From: Opitutia bacterium
Lineage (GTDB): Bacteria > Verrucomicrobiota > Verrucomicrobiia > Opitutales > Opitutaceae
NCBI GenBank assembly: GCA_947453695.1
Contig: CANGHW010000009.1
Location: forward strand, 1 to 64,000
Length of the DNA stretch: 64,000 nucleotides
Reading direction: 5' to 3'
The notes under the pieces were generated by a model that ran no database searches, was not told the DNA's origin, and was given only the letters and a program-made list of their open reading frames with translations. Numbering within the stretch: the first letter of the stretch is position 1; every line of letters begins with the position of its first letter. This document shows, in pieces, positions 28,169-37,562 of the stretch. The position numbers and the translations under genes are program-made.

Positions 28169-29564
28169 GATGTTAGATAGTGTGATCGGTCTCCGTGGTT
28201 ATGCTGAACGAGCGGGGAACCTGATCGGAGGCGGCGGCCCGGGCGGGAGAATCGTCGCGACGCGCAGCGGACGATGTGATGGGGACGCAGGAGTTTCGGA
28301 AAATCACGCGGCGCGCAGGGGACCACGTGGACCGCATGCGGGGACTTTTCGTCTGAGGACGACAAAGATTTTTCAGGTCACGCTCGCGGCGGCGACGCTG
28401 TGGCTCGCGGGGTGCACAACGACGCCGGCGCCGCGGGTTTCGCTGGTGGCAGTGCCGACGGAACAGCGGGGGCGGGCAGAGAAAAATGTGCGGGTTTTTG
28501 AGCGGGTGTGGAGTCTCGTGGCGGACTGGCACTACGATCCGAAATTGCGCGATGTCGATTGGCCGGCGGCGGGTGCAAGGTATGGCGCGGAAGCTGCCGC
28601 GGCGACCGATGAAAAGGCGCTCTATGAGTCGCTCAATGCGATGGTGGGGCTGCTCAAGGACAGTCATACGCACGCGTTGCCGCCGGCTCAGGTGCTGGAG
28701 CGGCACACGCACACGCGGGCGCGCACGGGTTTTTACATGACGCGGGAGGGTGGGCGTTGGATTGTGAATGAGGTGATCGCGGGGAGTCCGGCGGAGGTCG
28801 CAGGGGTTAAAACGGGTTGGATCGTCGTCGCGCGCAACGGCACCCCGTTTGGCGAACGCAGCGAAGCGCGCCCGAAGGAAGGCGAAGTCGCGCGATGGGA
28901 ATTCGTGGACGATCAGGATCGGCCGGTGGCATTGGACATCGCGGCGAAGAGCCTATCTACGAAACCGCGACAGGAGGTGCGCGCGTTGGCGGGTGGGTTT
29001 GTATATCTTCGCTTCGATGCGTTCGACACGGCGGACCGGCGTTGGCTGAGCGAACAGTTGAAGGCGAATCGGGCCGCGCCTGGCGTCGTGATCGATTTGC
29101 GGCGCAATCCGGGCGGCGGCACGATTTCGCTGGGCATCACGATCGGTGAGTTTTTCGAGAAATCCGTGGACTGCGGGACCTTTATTACGCGAGGCGGCTA
29201 TCGCGGAGGGAAGAGTTCATGGCAGATCGGCTCGGCCCGCTACGCCGGGCGTGTTGCGGTGCTCGTGGACGGTGCGACGGGAAGTGCGGCGGAGATTTTT
29301 TCGGCCGTGCTGCAGGAGCACGGGCGCGCGACCATCGTCGGACGCAAGACGGCGGGGGCGGTGCTGGCGAGTTGGTTTCACTCGCTGCCCGATGGTGGCG
29401 AACTGCAGCTCAGTCGGGAGGACTACGTGACGCCAAAAGGGCGGCGGCTGGAGCTCGACGGAGTGGAGCCAGACGTGAAGGTCACGCGCTCTCTCGCGGA
29501 TCTGCGCGTCGGGCGGGATGCCGATTTGGAGGCAGCGCTGCGGGTGTTGGCTGAGCAACGCTGA
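28169..29564 (+). CDS. S41-family C-terminal processing protease, lipoprotein; start uncertain
   Basis: Mature protein of about 390 aa. The signal is FQVTLAAATLWLAGC, with lipobox LAGC. It is followed by a helical region (VWSLVADWHYDP), a PDZ-like segment (GSPAEVAGVKTGWIVVARNG) and the S41 core: VVIDLRRNPGGGT, then VLVDGATGSAAEIFSAVL with the nucleophile Ser in TGSAAE, then VGRKTAGAV. The first ATG in frame (28169) would place about 60 residues ahead of the signal. A CTG at 28353 would give a normal lipoprotein start and overlaps the TGA of a 25-codon ORF beginning ATG 28278. The true start is probably near 28353. Substrate unknown. Confidence 0.82.
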
Positions 29565-29619
29565 GCACGGGCGCTCACGGCTAAGTGGAAAATGGTGGCT
29601 GATAGGTCGCGCTCTACCG

Positions 29620-30444
29620 TTAGGGCAGTAGGCCATCGAGGCCGGCGGCGGAAAAGCGGTGTTTGAGTTCCGCGACTTGGCGGCGGCTGGCGGGCACTGG
29701 GGCGAGTGGCACGGTGAGTTCGAAGAGCACGTCGTCTTCACCCGTGCGCGTGATCCGTTTTACGTGCGCGAGGTTGACGAGGGCCTGGCGATGCACGCGA
29801 AGGAAGTGGCTCTCGGGGAGTGTCTCTTCCCATGCTTTCAACGGTCGGAGGACGAGGAGGCGCTGTCCATCGGCGAGGAAGAGTTCGGTGTAGTTCTCGC
29901 AGGATTTGATCACGCCAATATCGGCCACGGGGACGAAGCGCGTGGTGCCGCCGGTCTTGATGAAGGCGCGGTCATCCATCGCGAGGCGGGCTGCCCCGAA
30001 GGGGGAATTGCTGCCGGTGGTGGTGGTGGCGACCGTGGCGGTGCGATGGTCGGTGAGGCGCTGGAGGGCGGTGGCGAGGCGGGAGGGCGTGACGGGCTTG
30101 AGGAGGTAGTCGAGGGCGTTGACCTCGAAGGCGCGGACGGCGTAGCGGTCGAAGGCCGTGACGAAGACCAACTGAGCGCCCGGTGCAATGTGGTCCAGCA
30201 GGTCAAAGCCGGTGCCGCCGCGGAGCTGCACGTCGAGAAACACGAGGTCGTAACCCGGGCGGCCGAGGGTGTGGCGGGCTTCTTGGAGCGTGCTGGCTTC
30301 GGCGACGATCGTGACCTGGGAGTGCGCTTTGAGGAGGCGGCGCAGTTCGAGTCGGGCCAGGGGTTCATCGTCGATGAGCAAGGCGCGACGATTCGCAACT
30401 GCGTCGGAGGCGGGCGGAAGGATCGGAGTGCTGGCGGAATTCAT
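29620..30444 (-). CDS. LytTR-family response regulator
   Basis: 274 aa. The receiver domain has DDEPLARLELRRLL (Asp25-26), the acceptor Asp71 in YDLVFLDVQLRGGTGFD, and LDYLLKPV. The C-terminal LytTR DNA-binding domain includes RFVPVADIGVIKSCENYTEL, LRPLKAWEETLPESHFLRVHRQALVNL. Such regulators bind imperfect direct repeats upstream of targets. Its start overlaps the stop of the sensor kinase gene by 4 nt (ATGA), so the two form a coupled two-component pair. Confidence 0.94.
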   Translation of the reverse strand: MNSASTPILPPASDAVANRRALLIDDEPLARLELRRLLKAHSQVTIVAEASTLQEARHTLGRPGYDLVFLDVQLRGGTGFDLLDHIAPGAQLVFVTAFDRYAVRAFEVNALDYLLKPVTPSRLATALQRLTDHRTATVATTTTGSNSPFGAARLAMDDRAFIKTGGTTRFVPVADIGVIKSCENYTELFLADGQRLLVLRPLKAWEETLPESHFLRVHRQALVNLAHVKRITRTGEDDVLFELTVPLAPVPASRRQVAELKHRFSAAGLDGLLP

Positions 30445-33400
30445 GACGAAGGAAAGGGATCGCGGGAGGTGCGTTTGACCGGAGTGAGCGCGAGACCGCG
30501 TTTGAGCCGGAGGCGCATGCGGACCCAGCCTTGATCGCGCACGATTTCGAGCAGACAGGTCGGGCCGTAGTGGCGGGCGAGGCGCTGGCGGAGGTTGTCG
30601 AGGCCGATGAGCGTGGAGGTGGGCGAGCTCTCAGTGGCGGGCACGACCCAGTGGCCGGTGTTGGCGACTTCGCAGGCGAGGTAGTCGCCGTCGAGGTGGA
30701 TACCGACGCGGATTTCGAGCACGCCGGGGCTGGTTTTGCTGCCGTATTTGATGGCGTTCTCGATCAAGGGCAGGAGGAGAAACTGCGGTAGGCGTTCAGT
30801 GCGAATCGCGTCGTCGACTTGAATCGTGGTGACGAGGCCCTCCTGCCAGCGGACTTTCTCCACCTCGAGGTAGGTGCGAACCATTTCAAGTTCGTCGGAG
30901 ATGGTCGCGGTTTCGTCGCTGCCGCGAGTGAGGGTCCAGCGGCAAAACTCCGAGAGTTTGGTGACCATCTCGCCGGCCGCCTCGGGGTGGGCAAAGACTA
31001 GGGCGCGGATGGAGTTAAGGGAGTTAAAGAGGAAGTGGGGATTGAGTTGATAGCGGAGGAGCTCGAGGCGGGCTTTCTCCTCGGCGAGGAGGGCGGCGAG
31101 TTTTTCGTCCTGCTCGACGCGGTTGAGGCGCTCGAGTTCGCGATTCTTGGCGGCGAGTTCGGCAGTGCGGTCGGCGACAATGCCTTCGAGCCGGGTGCGC
31201 TCGCGGGTAAGTCGACGGATGCGCCAGCGGATGTAGACGAAGACGAGGAGGCCGGCGGTGATGACGTAGAGTGCCCAGGCCCAGCCAGTCTGCCACCAAG
31301 GGGCGAGCACGACGAAGGCGAGGCGGGCGGGCTCGCTCCAGCGGGCATCGGCGGTGCGACCGCGCACTTCGAAAGTGTAGTGGCCAGCAGGCAAGTTGGT
31401 GAAGGCGCGTTCGCTGCCGGCGGCGAGTTGGGCCTCGCCACCGCTGAATCCGATCAGGCGGGATTCGTGGACGACGTCGGGTTCACCGGAGAACGCGGGA
31501 GTGCCAAACGAGAACCGCACGGAGTTTTCCCGCGCGGCGATGACAAGTGAGTCCGGCGCGAGGGGGCGCGTAGTCGTGCCGGCGACGAGCGAACGAATGA
31601 GGGTGTTCGCGGGGGCGCGGCCTTTGGTGTCGGTGGCACGCCAGAGTCCGATGTCGCAGCGCAATACGCCGTTTTCCGTGGTAAGCCAGAGGGTTTCGGC
31701 GTCTCCGCAGCGCTCCCAGTTGAGCGATTTGGGCCGGCCGATGGCTTGGGAATCTGGGATGGCGACTTGCTGGAGGCGGCCGTCGTGCAGGTAGTAGAGC
31801 CGGGCGTCGACTTGTCCGTCGGGGTCGGGGAGGAGCCAGAGCCCACCGCGGTCGTCGGCGGCAATTAGGCGCACCGCGGTTTTGCGAGGAAACAACTGGG
31901 GGGATTGGTAGCGCGGCTCGAGTGCGAAGCGTTGCGTGGCGGAATCGAAGCGAAATATGCCCGCGGCGGTGGAGAACAGCGGAGTGCCGCCAACCACGAT
32001 CATGAAGACGCGCTCTTTTCCGACTGGGATGCCTTCAGTATCGGCGAATAGTCGGGTCGTGGCCGGTTGGCCAGGATCGGCGGCCGGGTGCACGAGGAGG
32101 AGTCCACTCGTCGGAGTGGAGATCCAGAGTGAACCATCGGGATTTTCATGGAGACCGCGGACCTCGCCTTTTATGCCGGGCCACTCGCCCTCGTGTTTCC
32201 AAGTGTTGCCCTCGCGGCGCCAGGAAGTGAGTCCGCCCAAGTGGGTGGCGTAGTAGCGACCGGGATAGCGGCGCGAAGGGATGATTTCGCGGATGTTGGA
32301 CGGACTCTTGATGGACTCGATCCGGCCTTGAGCGATCCAGAACAGTCCGGTGATTCCGCCGGCGAGAATGCCGTCGTCGAGGCGCAGGTAGAACGTGAAT
32401 TTGTCGACCGCATCGGAGCGCTGGACGAAGACGGCGTGTCCGGGACGCTTTTCGGGGAGTTCCAGCACGAGTGATCCCCGGCCGCTGGCAGAGGTAATGC
32501 GGCCATTGACGCGCTCGAGGCTTTCGGCGCCGTCGCTTCCGAGTCCCATGGTGCGATTGAAGACCGTGAACGGCGAGGCGAGGTCGACGCGGGTGATGCC
32601 GCGATCGGTGGTGAGCCAGAGAGCGCCGAAGCGGTCTTCGACGCCGCGGATTACGCTCATCGTCGGCAAGCCGGCAACCTCATCGAGCCAGACTTCGGAC
32701 GAGAAATCAGGCGGCGTGATGACGGCGCCACCTTGCAGCGAAGTAATTAACAGCCGCCCATCCGCGAGCACTTTGAGACTATAGGCTTTCTTCGTCTTCA
32801 GCCATTCGTCGATCGGGGTGGGGTAGGGGTGGAGCGTCGTGCCGTCGAAGCGTTTGAAGCCTTGGGAGCCGCTGAGCATGAGCACGGTGCCATCGGCGAG
32901 GGTATGGAAGCCGCGGGGCAAGAACTCGCCGGTCTTGGTATCGCCGATCGGCTCCCACTGGCCGCCAGGGCGGGTGAGAAACCAGCCCTGATCCCGGGCG
33001 ACGAGGAGGCTATCACGCCAAGGGAAGGACAGGACGACCTTGCGATCGTCCATGCGCCAGACGTCGAACGTGGTGCCATTCCACCGGAGGGCGGCGATAT
33101 TGCTTTGGAACCAGACGCCATCTGCGAGGGCGTAGACGCACCAGATGGCGCCGAGATCGCCGAGCTCGGACGGCACCAAGGCGCGCAAGGAATCAAAGCG
33201 GAGCCGGCCGTCGGCGCCCGGGACGAGGCGGCCGAGCTCGTTGGTGCCGGCGACCCAGATCGTGCCTGCGGCGTCCCGGGCCATCGCACGCATGTAGCTG
33301 CCGCCGGGAATATCGATGTGGCGCCACGTGAGTCCGTCGTATTCGAGCACGCGGTGATGGTTGCCGAACACCATGGTGCCGTTGGTGCTCTCCACTCCGC

Positions 33401-33644
33401 ACCAGACCTGCTCGTGACCGCGATAGGCGCGTGGCGCGAAACTCCGGAGCAAGGGCGCGCCCACCTCGCGCGCCGGCTCGGGCGTGACCGGGATTTGGAG
33501 CAGCGGAGAAGATTGGCCGGCGGTGCTGGAGGGAGTGGCCGCCGGTTGGCTCCATGCCGGGACGACTGCGAGCAGCAGGGCGGCTCGCCGGAGCAGGCTA
33601 AGGAGGGAATGGAGGCACGCACGGGCCGGCATCGCGCCACCCAT
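30441..33644 (-). CDS. sensor histidine kinase, propeller + Y_Y_Y + LytS-type kinase
   Basis: 1067 aa. A signal peptide is followed by a large periplasmic beta-propeller region of two-component-regulator repeats (TMVFGNHHRVLEYDGLTWRH, GALWLTTDRGITRVD, GSLWISTPTSGLLLV). A Y_Y_Y domain (NLPAGHYTFEVRGRTADARW) and one membrane helix (WALYVITAGLLVFVYIRWRI) come next, then a coiled coil. The His_kinase domain has LNPHFLFNSLNSIRAL with His870, and the ATPase part LPLIENAIKYGSK. This architecture usually detects polysaccharide breakdown products. ATG 33632 is an alternative start four codons in. The regulator follows directly. Confidence 0.94.
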   Translation of the reverse strand: MGGAMPARACLHSLLSLLRRAALLLAVVPAWSQPAATPSSTAGQSSPLLQIPVTPEPAREVGAPLLRSFAPRAYRGHEQVWCGVESTNGTMVFGNHHRVLEYDGLTWRHIDIPGGSYMRAMARDAAGTIWVAGTNELGRLVPGADGRLRFDSLRALVPSELGDLGAIWCVYALADGVWFQSNIAALRWNGTTFDVWRMDDRKVVLSFPWRDSLLVARDQGWFLTRPGGQWEPIGDTKTGEFLPRGFHTLADGTVLMLSGSQGFKRFDGTTLHPYPTPIDEWLKTKKAYSLKVLADGRLLITSLQGGAVITPPDFSSEVWLDEVAGLPTMSVIRGVEDRFGALWLTTDRGITRVDLASPFTVFNRTMGLGSDGAESLERVNGRITSASGRGSLVLELPEKRPGHAVFVQRSDAVDKFTFYLRLDDGILAGGITGLFWIAQGRIESIKSPSNIREIIPSRRYPGRYYATHLGGLTSWRREGNTWKHEGEWPGIKGEVRGLHENPDGSLWISTPTSGLLLVHPAADPGQPATTRLFADTEGIPVGKERVFMIVVGGTPLFSTAAGIFRFDSATQRFALEPRYQSPQLFPRKTAVRLIAADDRGGLWLLPDPDGQVDARLYYLHDGRLQQVAIPDSQAIGRPKSLNWERCGDAETLWLTTENGVLRCDIGLWRATDTKGRAPANTLIRSLVAGTTTRPLAPDSLVIAARENSVRFSFGTPAFSGEPDVVHESRLIGFSGGEAQLAAGSERAFTNLPAGHYTFEVRGRTADARWSEPARLAFVVLAPWWQTGWAWALYVITAGLLVFVYIRWRIRRLTRERTRLEGIVADRTAELAAKNRELERLNRVEQDEKLAALLAEEKARLELLRYQLNPHFLFNSLNSIRALVFAHPEAAGEMVTKLSEFCRWTLTRGSDETATISDELEMVRTYLEVEKVRWQEGLVTTIQVDDAIRTERLPQFLLLPLIENAIKYGSKTSPGVLEIRVGIHLDGDYLACEVANTGHWVVPATESSPTSTLIGLDNLRQRLARHYGPTCLLEIVRDQGWVRMRLRLKRGLALTPVKRTSRDPFPSS

Positions 33645-33755
33645 AACCTTGCCCTCGGTCCGCGCGAGACCTCATTGACGAACGGTCGGGCGATTTTCGG
33701 ATGGGCACACGATGGGCCGGACGCATGCTGGCCGAAACTTAGAACCCCGCCTGCG

Positions 33756-36700
33756 ATGTCTTCCGCCCCCTGTGTTGTCCTGCGTCGATTGTTCCTGCTC
33801 CTGGCCATCCTGCCCGCGTGGGCGGTCGGCCAATCCATCCCCGCGCCGGCGGCCAATGATGACGTGCGCAAAGTCGTCGAGACCTTTGGCGGACGTGGGC
33901 AGCAGAAGGACGGCTCGAAGCCGCGCACGCCGGCCGAGGCGGTGGCGACCTTCAAGGTGCGCGAAGGCCTTACGGTCGATGTGATCGCAGCGGAGCCAGA
34001 CGTGGTGCAGCCCTTGTATCTCAGTTTCGACTCCCGCGGACGACTCTGGGTGACCGAATATATTCAATATCAATTTCCGGCGGGGCTGAAGGTGACGAGC
34101 TACGATACTCACCTGCGCGCGCAGTTCGACAAAGTGCCGGAGCCGCCTCCACGCGGCGTGAAAGGCGCGGATAAAATCGCGGTGTGGGAAGATCGCGATG
34201 GCGATGGCATCTATGAGACGCACAAGGACGTGATCACGGGCCTCAATATCGCGACCGCGGCGCTCAAAGGCGCCGGCGGCATTTGGGTGATGAATCCGCC
34301 GTATCTGCTGTTTTATCCTGATGCCAACGATGACGACGTGCCGGACGGTGATCCAGTCGTGTGCCTGAGCGGGTTTGGGTTGGAGGACACGCACTCTGTG
34401 GCGAACTCGTTGCAGTTCGGGCCCGACGGCTGGCTCTACGGCGCCGTCGGTAGCACGACGACGGGCAACGTGAGCAGCGCGGTGACGAAGAACGTGAAGT
34501 TCGAGGGCCAGCACATTTGGCGCTATCATCCGGACACGAAAGTTTTCGAGATCTATGCGGAAGGTGGCGGCAACACGTTTAGCTGCGAGATCGATGCCCA
34601 GGGCCGAATCTTCAGCGGCACCAATGGAAGCGAGCGCGGAATGCACTACGACCAAGGGATGAGTGGAGTGAAGAACTTCGGGAAGCACGGCTTCGCGCTG
34701 AATCCGTATGCGTTTGGCTATTTTGAGCACATGTCGACGACGGGCGACCGGAAGCGGTTCTCGCAGGCGCTGGTCGTCTACGACGGCGATCTGATGGCCA
34801 AGGAGTTTGGCGGGAAGTTCCTCGCGCCGAATTCGCTGCAAAACATGGTCTACGTCACGGCGCGGGTGCCGGATACCTCGACCTTCAAAGCCGTGGATGA
34901 AGCACCACTGCTCACGAGTAATGACCGGTGGTTTCGTCCGGTGGATGCAAAGGTCGGTCCCGATGGCGCGCTGTGGATGGCCGATTGGTATGATTCGCGT
35001 CTGAGCCACGTGCGACCGGTCGACGATTGGAGTAAGGGCGACGGACGTATTTACCGCGTGCGACCCACGACCGCTTCGATGCGGCGCGAAAAGGCGTTTG
35101 ATCTGCATACCGCGCCCGTGGCGGAGTTGCTTGGCTGGCTGGGGCATCCGAACAAGTGGTATCGGCGCCAAGCGGTGCTCGAGCTGGCGTGGCGGAAGGA
35201 AAAAAGTGCGCTGCCGGAACTCGTGCGGCGCGCACGTGATGGAAACAATCTGTATGCGCTCGATGCGCTGTCTGCGCTCCAGTTGCTGGGCGGCTTAAAT
35301 GAAGCGCTCGCGGTGGAGCTGCTCTCCCACTCCGACCCTTATGTGCGGCGCTGGGTCGTGCGGTGCGCAGGCGATGCCGGAACGGTGGGCGGCGCGTTGG
35401 CCGATGCGCTGGTCGCGCTGGGTCGCACGGAAGTGCACCCCGAAGTGCGCACGCAACTCGCCGCCAGCGCGAAGCGCATGCCGGATGCGGTCGCGCTACC
35501 GGTGGTGCGCGCGATGTGGGAGCGAGCAGCAGACGTTAACGACAAACGCGTGCCGCTGCTGACCTGGTGGGCGATCGAGGCGCGGGCCGAGACGGCGCGC
35601 GAGGCGTTGCTCGGAATATTTGCGGAAAAGAACGTGTGGGCGCTTACGCTGGCGCAGTCGCACGGCGCGCGATTACTTGCGCGGCGTTGGGCGCAGGCCG
35701 GCGGGGCGGAGAATTATGCGGCCTGCGTGCGGTTGTTGGAGCTGGCGCCGAGCGAGCGCGAACGTGCCGTCGTCGTCGAAGGGGTGGCGGCGGCGTTTGA
35801 GGGCGGGAAAATCCCGGTGCTGCCAGCGCGATTGGCGGTGGCGCTGGAGATGTTTTTTAAGAGCCGGCTCGATACCGACCTCGCGGTAGCGGTGAAGACG
35901 GGCAATGCCGAGGCCGTGGCGCGGGCGCTCCGCACCGTGGCCGACGAGAAGGCTCCGCCAGAGGCGAGGGCGGCGCTGGTGCAAGCGCTGGCCGAGGCAG
36001 GCAACGCGGAGGTCGTGCCCGCGATGGTGCGCATCCTCGGACGGGCGGGCGGACCCGGCCTGAAGCGCGCCGTGCTTGGCGTCGCCGCGCGGTTTGATGA
36101 CAAGCGCCTGGCGGACGCGGTGGTGAGTGGCTACGAAGCGCGATTCGCAGGGGAGCCGGCGTTGCGCGAGGCCGCTCTGCGGATGCTGGCGAGCCGGCAG
36201 GGCTGGGCGCAGCGCTTGCTCAACGAAGTCGCCGAAGGGCGGATCCGCCCGCGTGAAGTGGCGGGCGATATTGTGCAGCAATTGGAGAGCTACGGTGACG
36301 CGACCATGGGCGCGCAGGTGCGCAAATACTGGCCGCCGGCGGGCCAGCGCTTGTCCGGCGCGGAAAAGATCGCCGAGGCGGCGCGCATCAAGGCGGTGTT
36401 AGGCGGCGGAGCGCGGGGCGATGCGAACCAAGGCAAGGCGCTCTTCGTCGAACGCTGCGCGGCCTGCCACACGCTGTTCGAGGAGGGGGGCACGATTGGG
36501 CCGAATCTCACGGGCTACGAGCGCGGCAATCCCGATTTCTGGCTCGTCGGTGTGCTCGATCCGAGCATTGAGATCCGCGAAGGATATGGAGCCTACACGG
36601 CGAAGCTGAAGAACGGTCAGACCCTGATGGGCCAGCTCACGCGGCAAGACGCAAAAGGCTCGGTGCTGCGCGACATGGCGGGCCAATTGCACCCGATGAA

Positions 36701-36818
36701 AACCGAGGACGTGGAAAGTCTCACCGCGCTGCCGGTATCGCTGATGCCGGAGGGATTGCTGACCGGGCTCAACGATGCGGCGCTGCGGGACCTGTTCGCG
36801 TATTTGATGAAGCCGTGA
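33756..36818 (+). CDS. PVC-type membrane-bound dehydrogenase with HEAT-like region and C-terminal haem domain
   Basis: 1020 aa from ATG 33756, with a signal peptide (RRLFLLLAILPAWAVGQ). The N-terminal beta-propeller of about 450 residues has PLYLSFDSRGRLWVTEYIQY and KVGPDGALWMADWYDSRLSH, as in the putative membrane-bound dehydrogenase domain of Planctomycetes and Verrucomicrobia. A middle all-helical region of repeated Ala/Leu-rich helices is HEAT-like. The C-terminus is a haem-binding domain with CAACH at 901-905 and the family sequence GGTIGPNLTGYERGN and DPSIEIREGYGAYT. Expected in the periplasm as an electron-transferring sugar dehydrogenase. The substrate is unknown; it diverges from the propeller kinase, which might control it. 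Confidence 0.92.
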   Translation: MSSAPCVVLRRLFLLLAILPAWAVGQSIPAPAANDDVRKVVETFGGRGQQKDGSKPRTPAEAVATFKVREGLTVDVIAAEPDVVQPLYLSFDSRGRLWVTEYIQYQFPAGLKVTSYDTHLRAQFDKVPEPPPRGVKGADKIAVWEDRDGDGIYETHKDVITGLNIATAALKGAGGIWVMNPPYLLFYPDANDDDVPDGDPVVCLSGFGLEDTHSVANSLQFGPDGWLYGAVGSTTTGNVSSAVTKNVKFEGQHIWRYHPDTKVFEIYAEGGGNTFSCEIDAQGRIFSGTNGSERGMHYDQGMSGVKNFGKHGFALNPYAFGYFEHMSTTGDRKRFSQALVVYDGDLMAKEFGGKFLAPNSLQNMVYVTARVPDTSTFKAVDEAPLLTSNDRWFRPVDAKVGPDGALWMADWYDSRLSHVRPVDDWSKGDGRIYRVRPTTASMRREKAFDLHTAPVAELLGWLGHPNKWYRRQAVLELAWRKEKSALPELVRRARDGNNLYALDALSALQLLGGLNEALAVELLSHSDPYVRRWVVRCAGDAGTVGGALADALVALGRTEVHPEVRTQLAASAKRMPDAVALPVVRAMWERAADVNDKRVPLLTWWAIEARAETAREALLGIFAEKNVWALTLAQSHGARLLARRWAQAGGAENYAACVRLLELAPSERERAVVVEGVAAAFEGGKIPVLPARLAVALEMFFKSRLDTDLAVAVKTGNAEAVARALRTVADEKAPPEARAALVQALAEAGNAEVVPAMVRILGRAGGPGLKRAVLGVAARFDDKRLADAVVSGYEARFAGEPALREAALRMLASRQGWAQRLLNEVAEGRIRPREVAGDIVQQLESYGDATMGAQVRKYWPPAGQRLSGAEKIAEAARIKAVLGGGARGDANQGKALFVERCAACHTLFEEGGTIGPNLTGYERGNPDFWLVGVLDPSIEIREGYGAYTAKLKNGQTLMGQLTRQDAKGSVLRDMAGQLHPMKTEDVESLTALPVSLMPEGLLTGLNDAALRDLFAYLMKP

Positions 36819-36895
36819 GGAGCGGAATCCGACCTCTGGTCCCGGCTGCAAAATATTCTTTGCGCAGGAGGACGGCGTAAGCAGATTGCTCGATC

Positions 36896-37093
36896 ATGAC
36901 CTCAACCGAACAAGCAATCGAAGAAGCCGAGAGAGCCGGATTCGATTTGAGCCTGGTCGATGTGAGCCTACGGCTCAGCTACGAGGAACGTGTGTTGCAA
37001 CATGCGGCTGCCTTGGAATTTTCGTTTCAGTTAGCCGAAGCGGGAGCTTCCTATTATGCACAATCTGCATCTGTTGCTCCATCGACTCGCTGA
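36896..37093 (+). CDS. small conserved-type protein preceding a nucleotidyltransferase
   Basis: 65 aa, mostly helical and acidic (STEQAIEEAERAGFDLSLVD, LRLSYEERVLQHAAALEFSF). GCGCAGGAGG lies upstream of the ATG at a somewhat long distance. The 3' end overlaps the next gene by 38 nt in another frame, indicating coupled expression. Small proteins of this form precede nucleotidyltransferase genes and could be the antitoxin or adaptor of a toxin-antitoxin-like pair. That role is inferred from position only. Confidence 0.65.
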   Translation: MTSTEQAIEEAERAGFDLSLVDVSLRLSYEERVLQHAAALEFSFQLAEAGASYYAQSASVAPSTR

Positions 37094-37562
37094 CGCGGGA
37101 GTCGATTTTGTTGTGGTGGGAGGGTTCGCGGGGGTGATACATGGTTCCGCGTTGGTAACGCGAGACGTTGATGTTTGCGCTGTGTTGTCGGCCGAGAACG
37201 TTGATAAAATTCGGAAGGCGTTGGCGGATATCAATCCGGTTCATCGGCAAACCCATCGCCAACTGTCATTTTTGGAGCACCCGGCACCAGGGCAGCCATT
37301 GGTAAACCTGTATTTGAAGACCGACAGTGGAGTTATCGACGTTTTGTCCTCGATTCTGGGGGTGGGAGATTTTGAGCGGCTGCGGCAGCGTGCGGTCAAT
37401 ATGCCGATGTTTGGACGCACGTTCGCGGTTATCTCAATCGAGGACTTAATCGTCGCGAAAGAGGCAGTGGGCCGTGAAAAAGACCTTCTCGCGGCCAAGG
37501 AGCTTCGAGCTATCCAAGCGAAGCTTGCGCAGCAATCGTCAGGTCACCCCGAAAAACTTTAG
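37056..37562 (+). CDS. nucleotidyltransferase-fold protein (MNT/AbiEii-like)
   Basis: 168 aa. The nucleotidyltransferase fold is shown by FVVVGGFAGVIHG, then RDVDVCAVLS carrying the DxD metal ligands, and a later Asp in DVLSS; the helical end has SIEDLIVAKEAVGREKDLL. Proteins of this type adenylylate or otherwise nucleotidylate RNA or protein, and several act as toxins. The gene overlaps its small partner upstream and, at its 3' end, the convergent sufS gene by 24 nt. A defence or toxin-antitoxin role is plausible but not shown. Confidence 0.8.
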   Translation: MHNLHLLLHRLADAGVDFVVVGGFAGVIHGSALVTRDVDVCAVLSAENVDKIRKALADINPVHRQTHRQLSFLEHPAPGQPLVNLYLKTDSGVIDVLSSILGVGDFERLRQRAVNMPMFGRTFAVISIEDLIVAKEAVGREKDLLAAKELRAIQAKLAQQSSGHPEKL

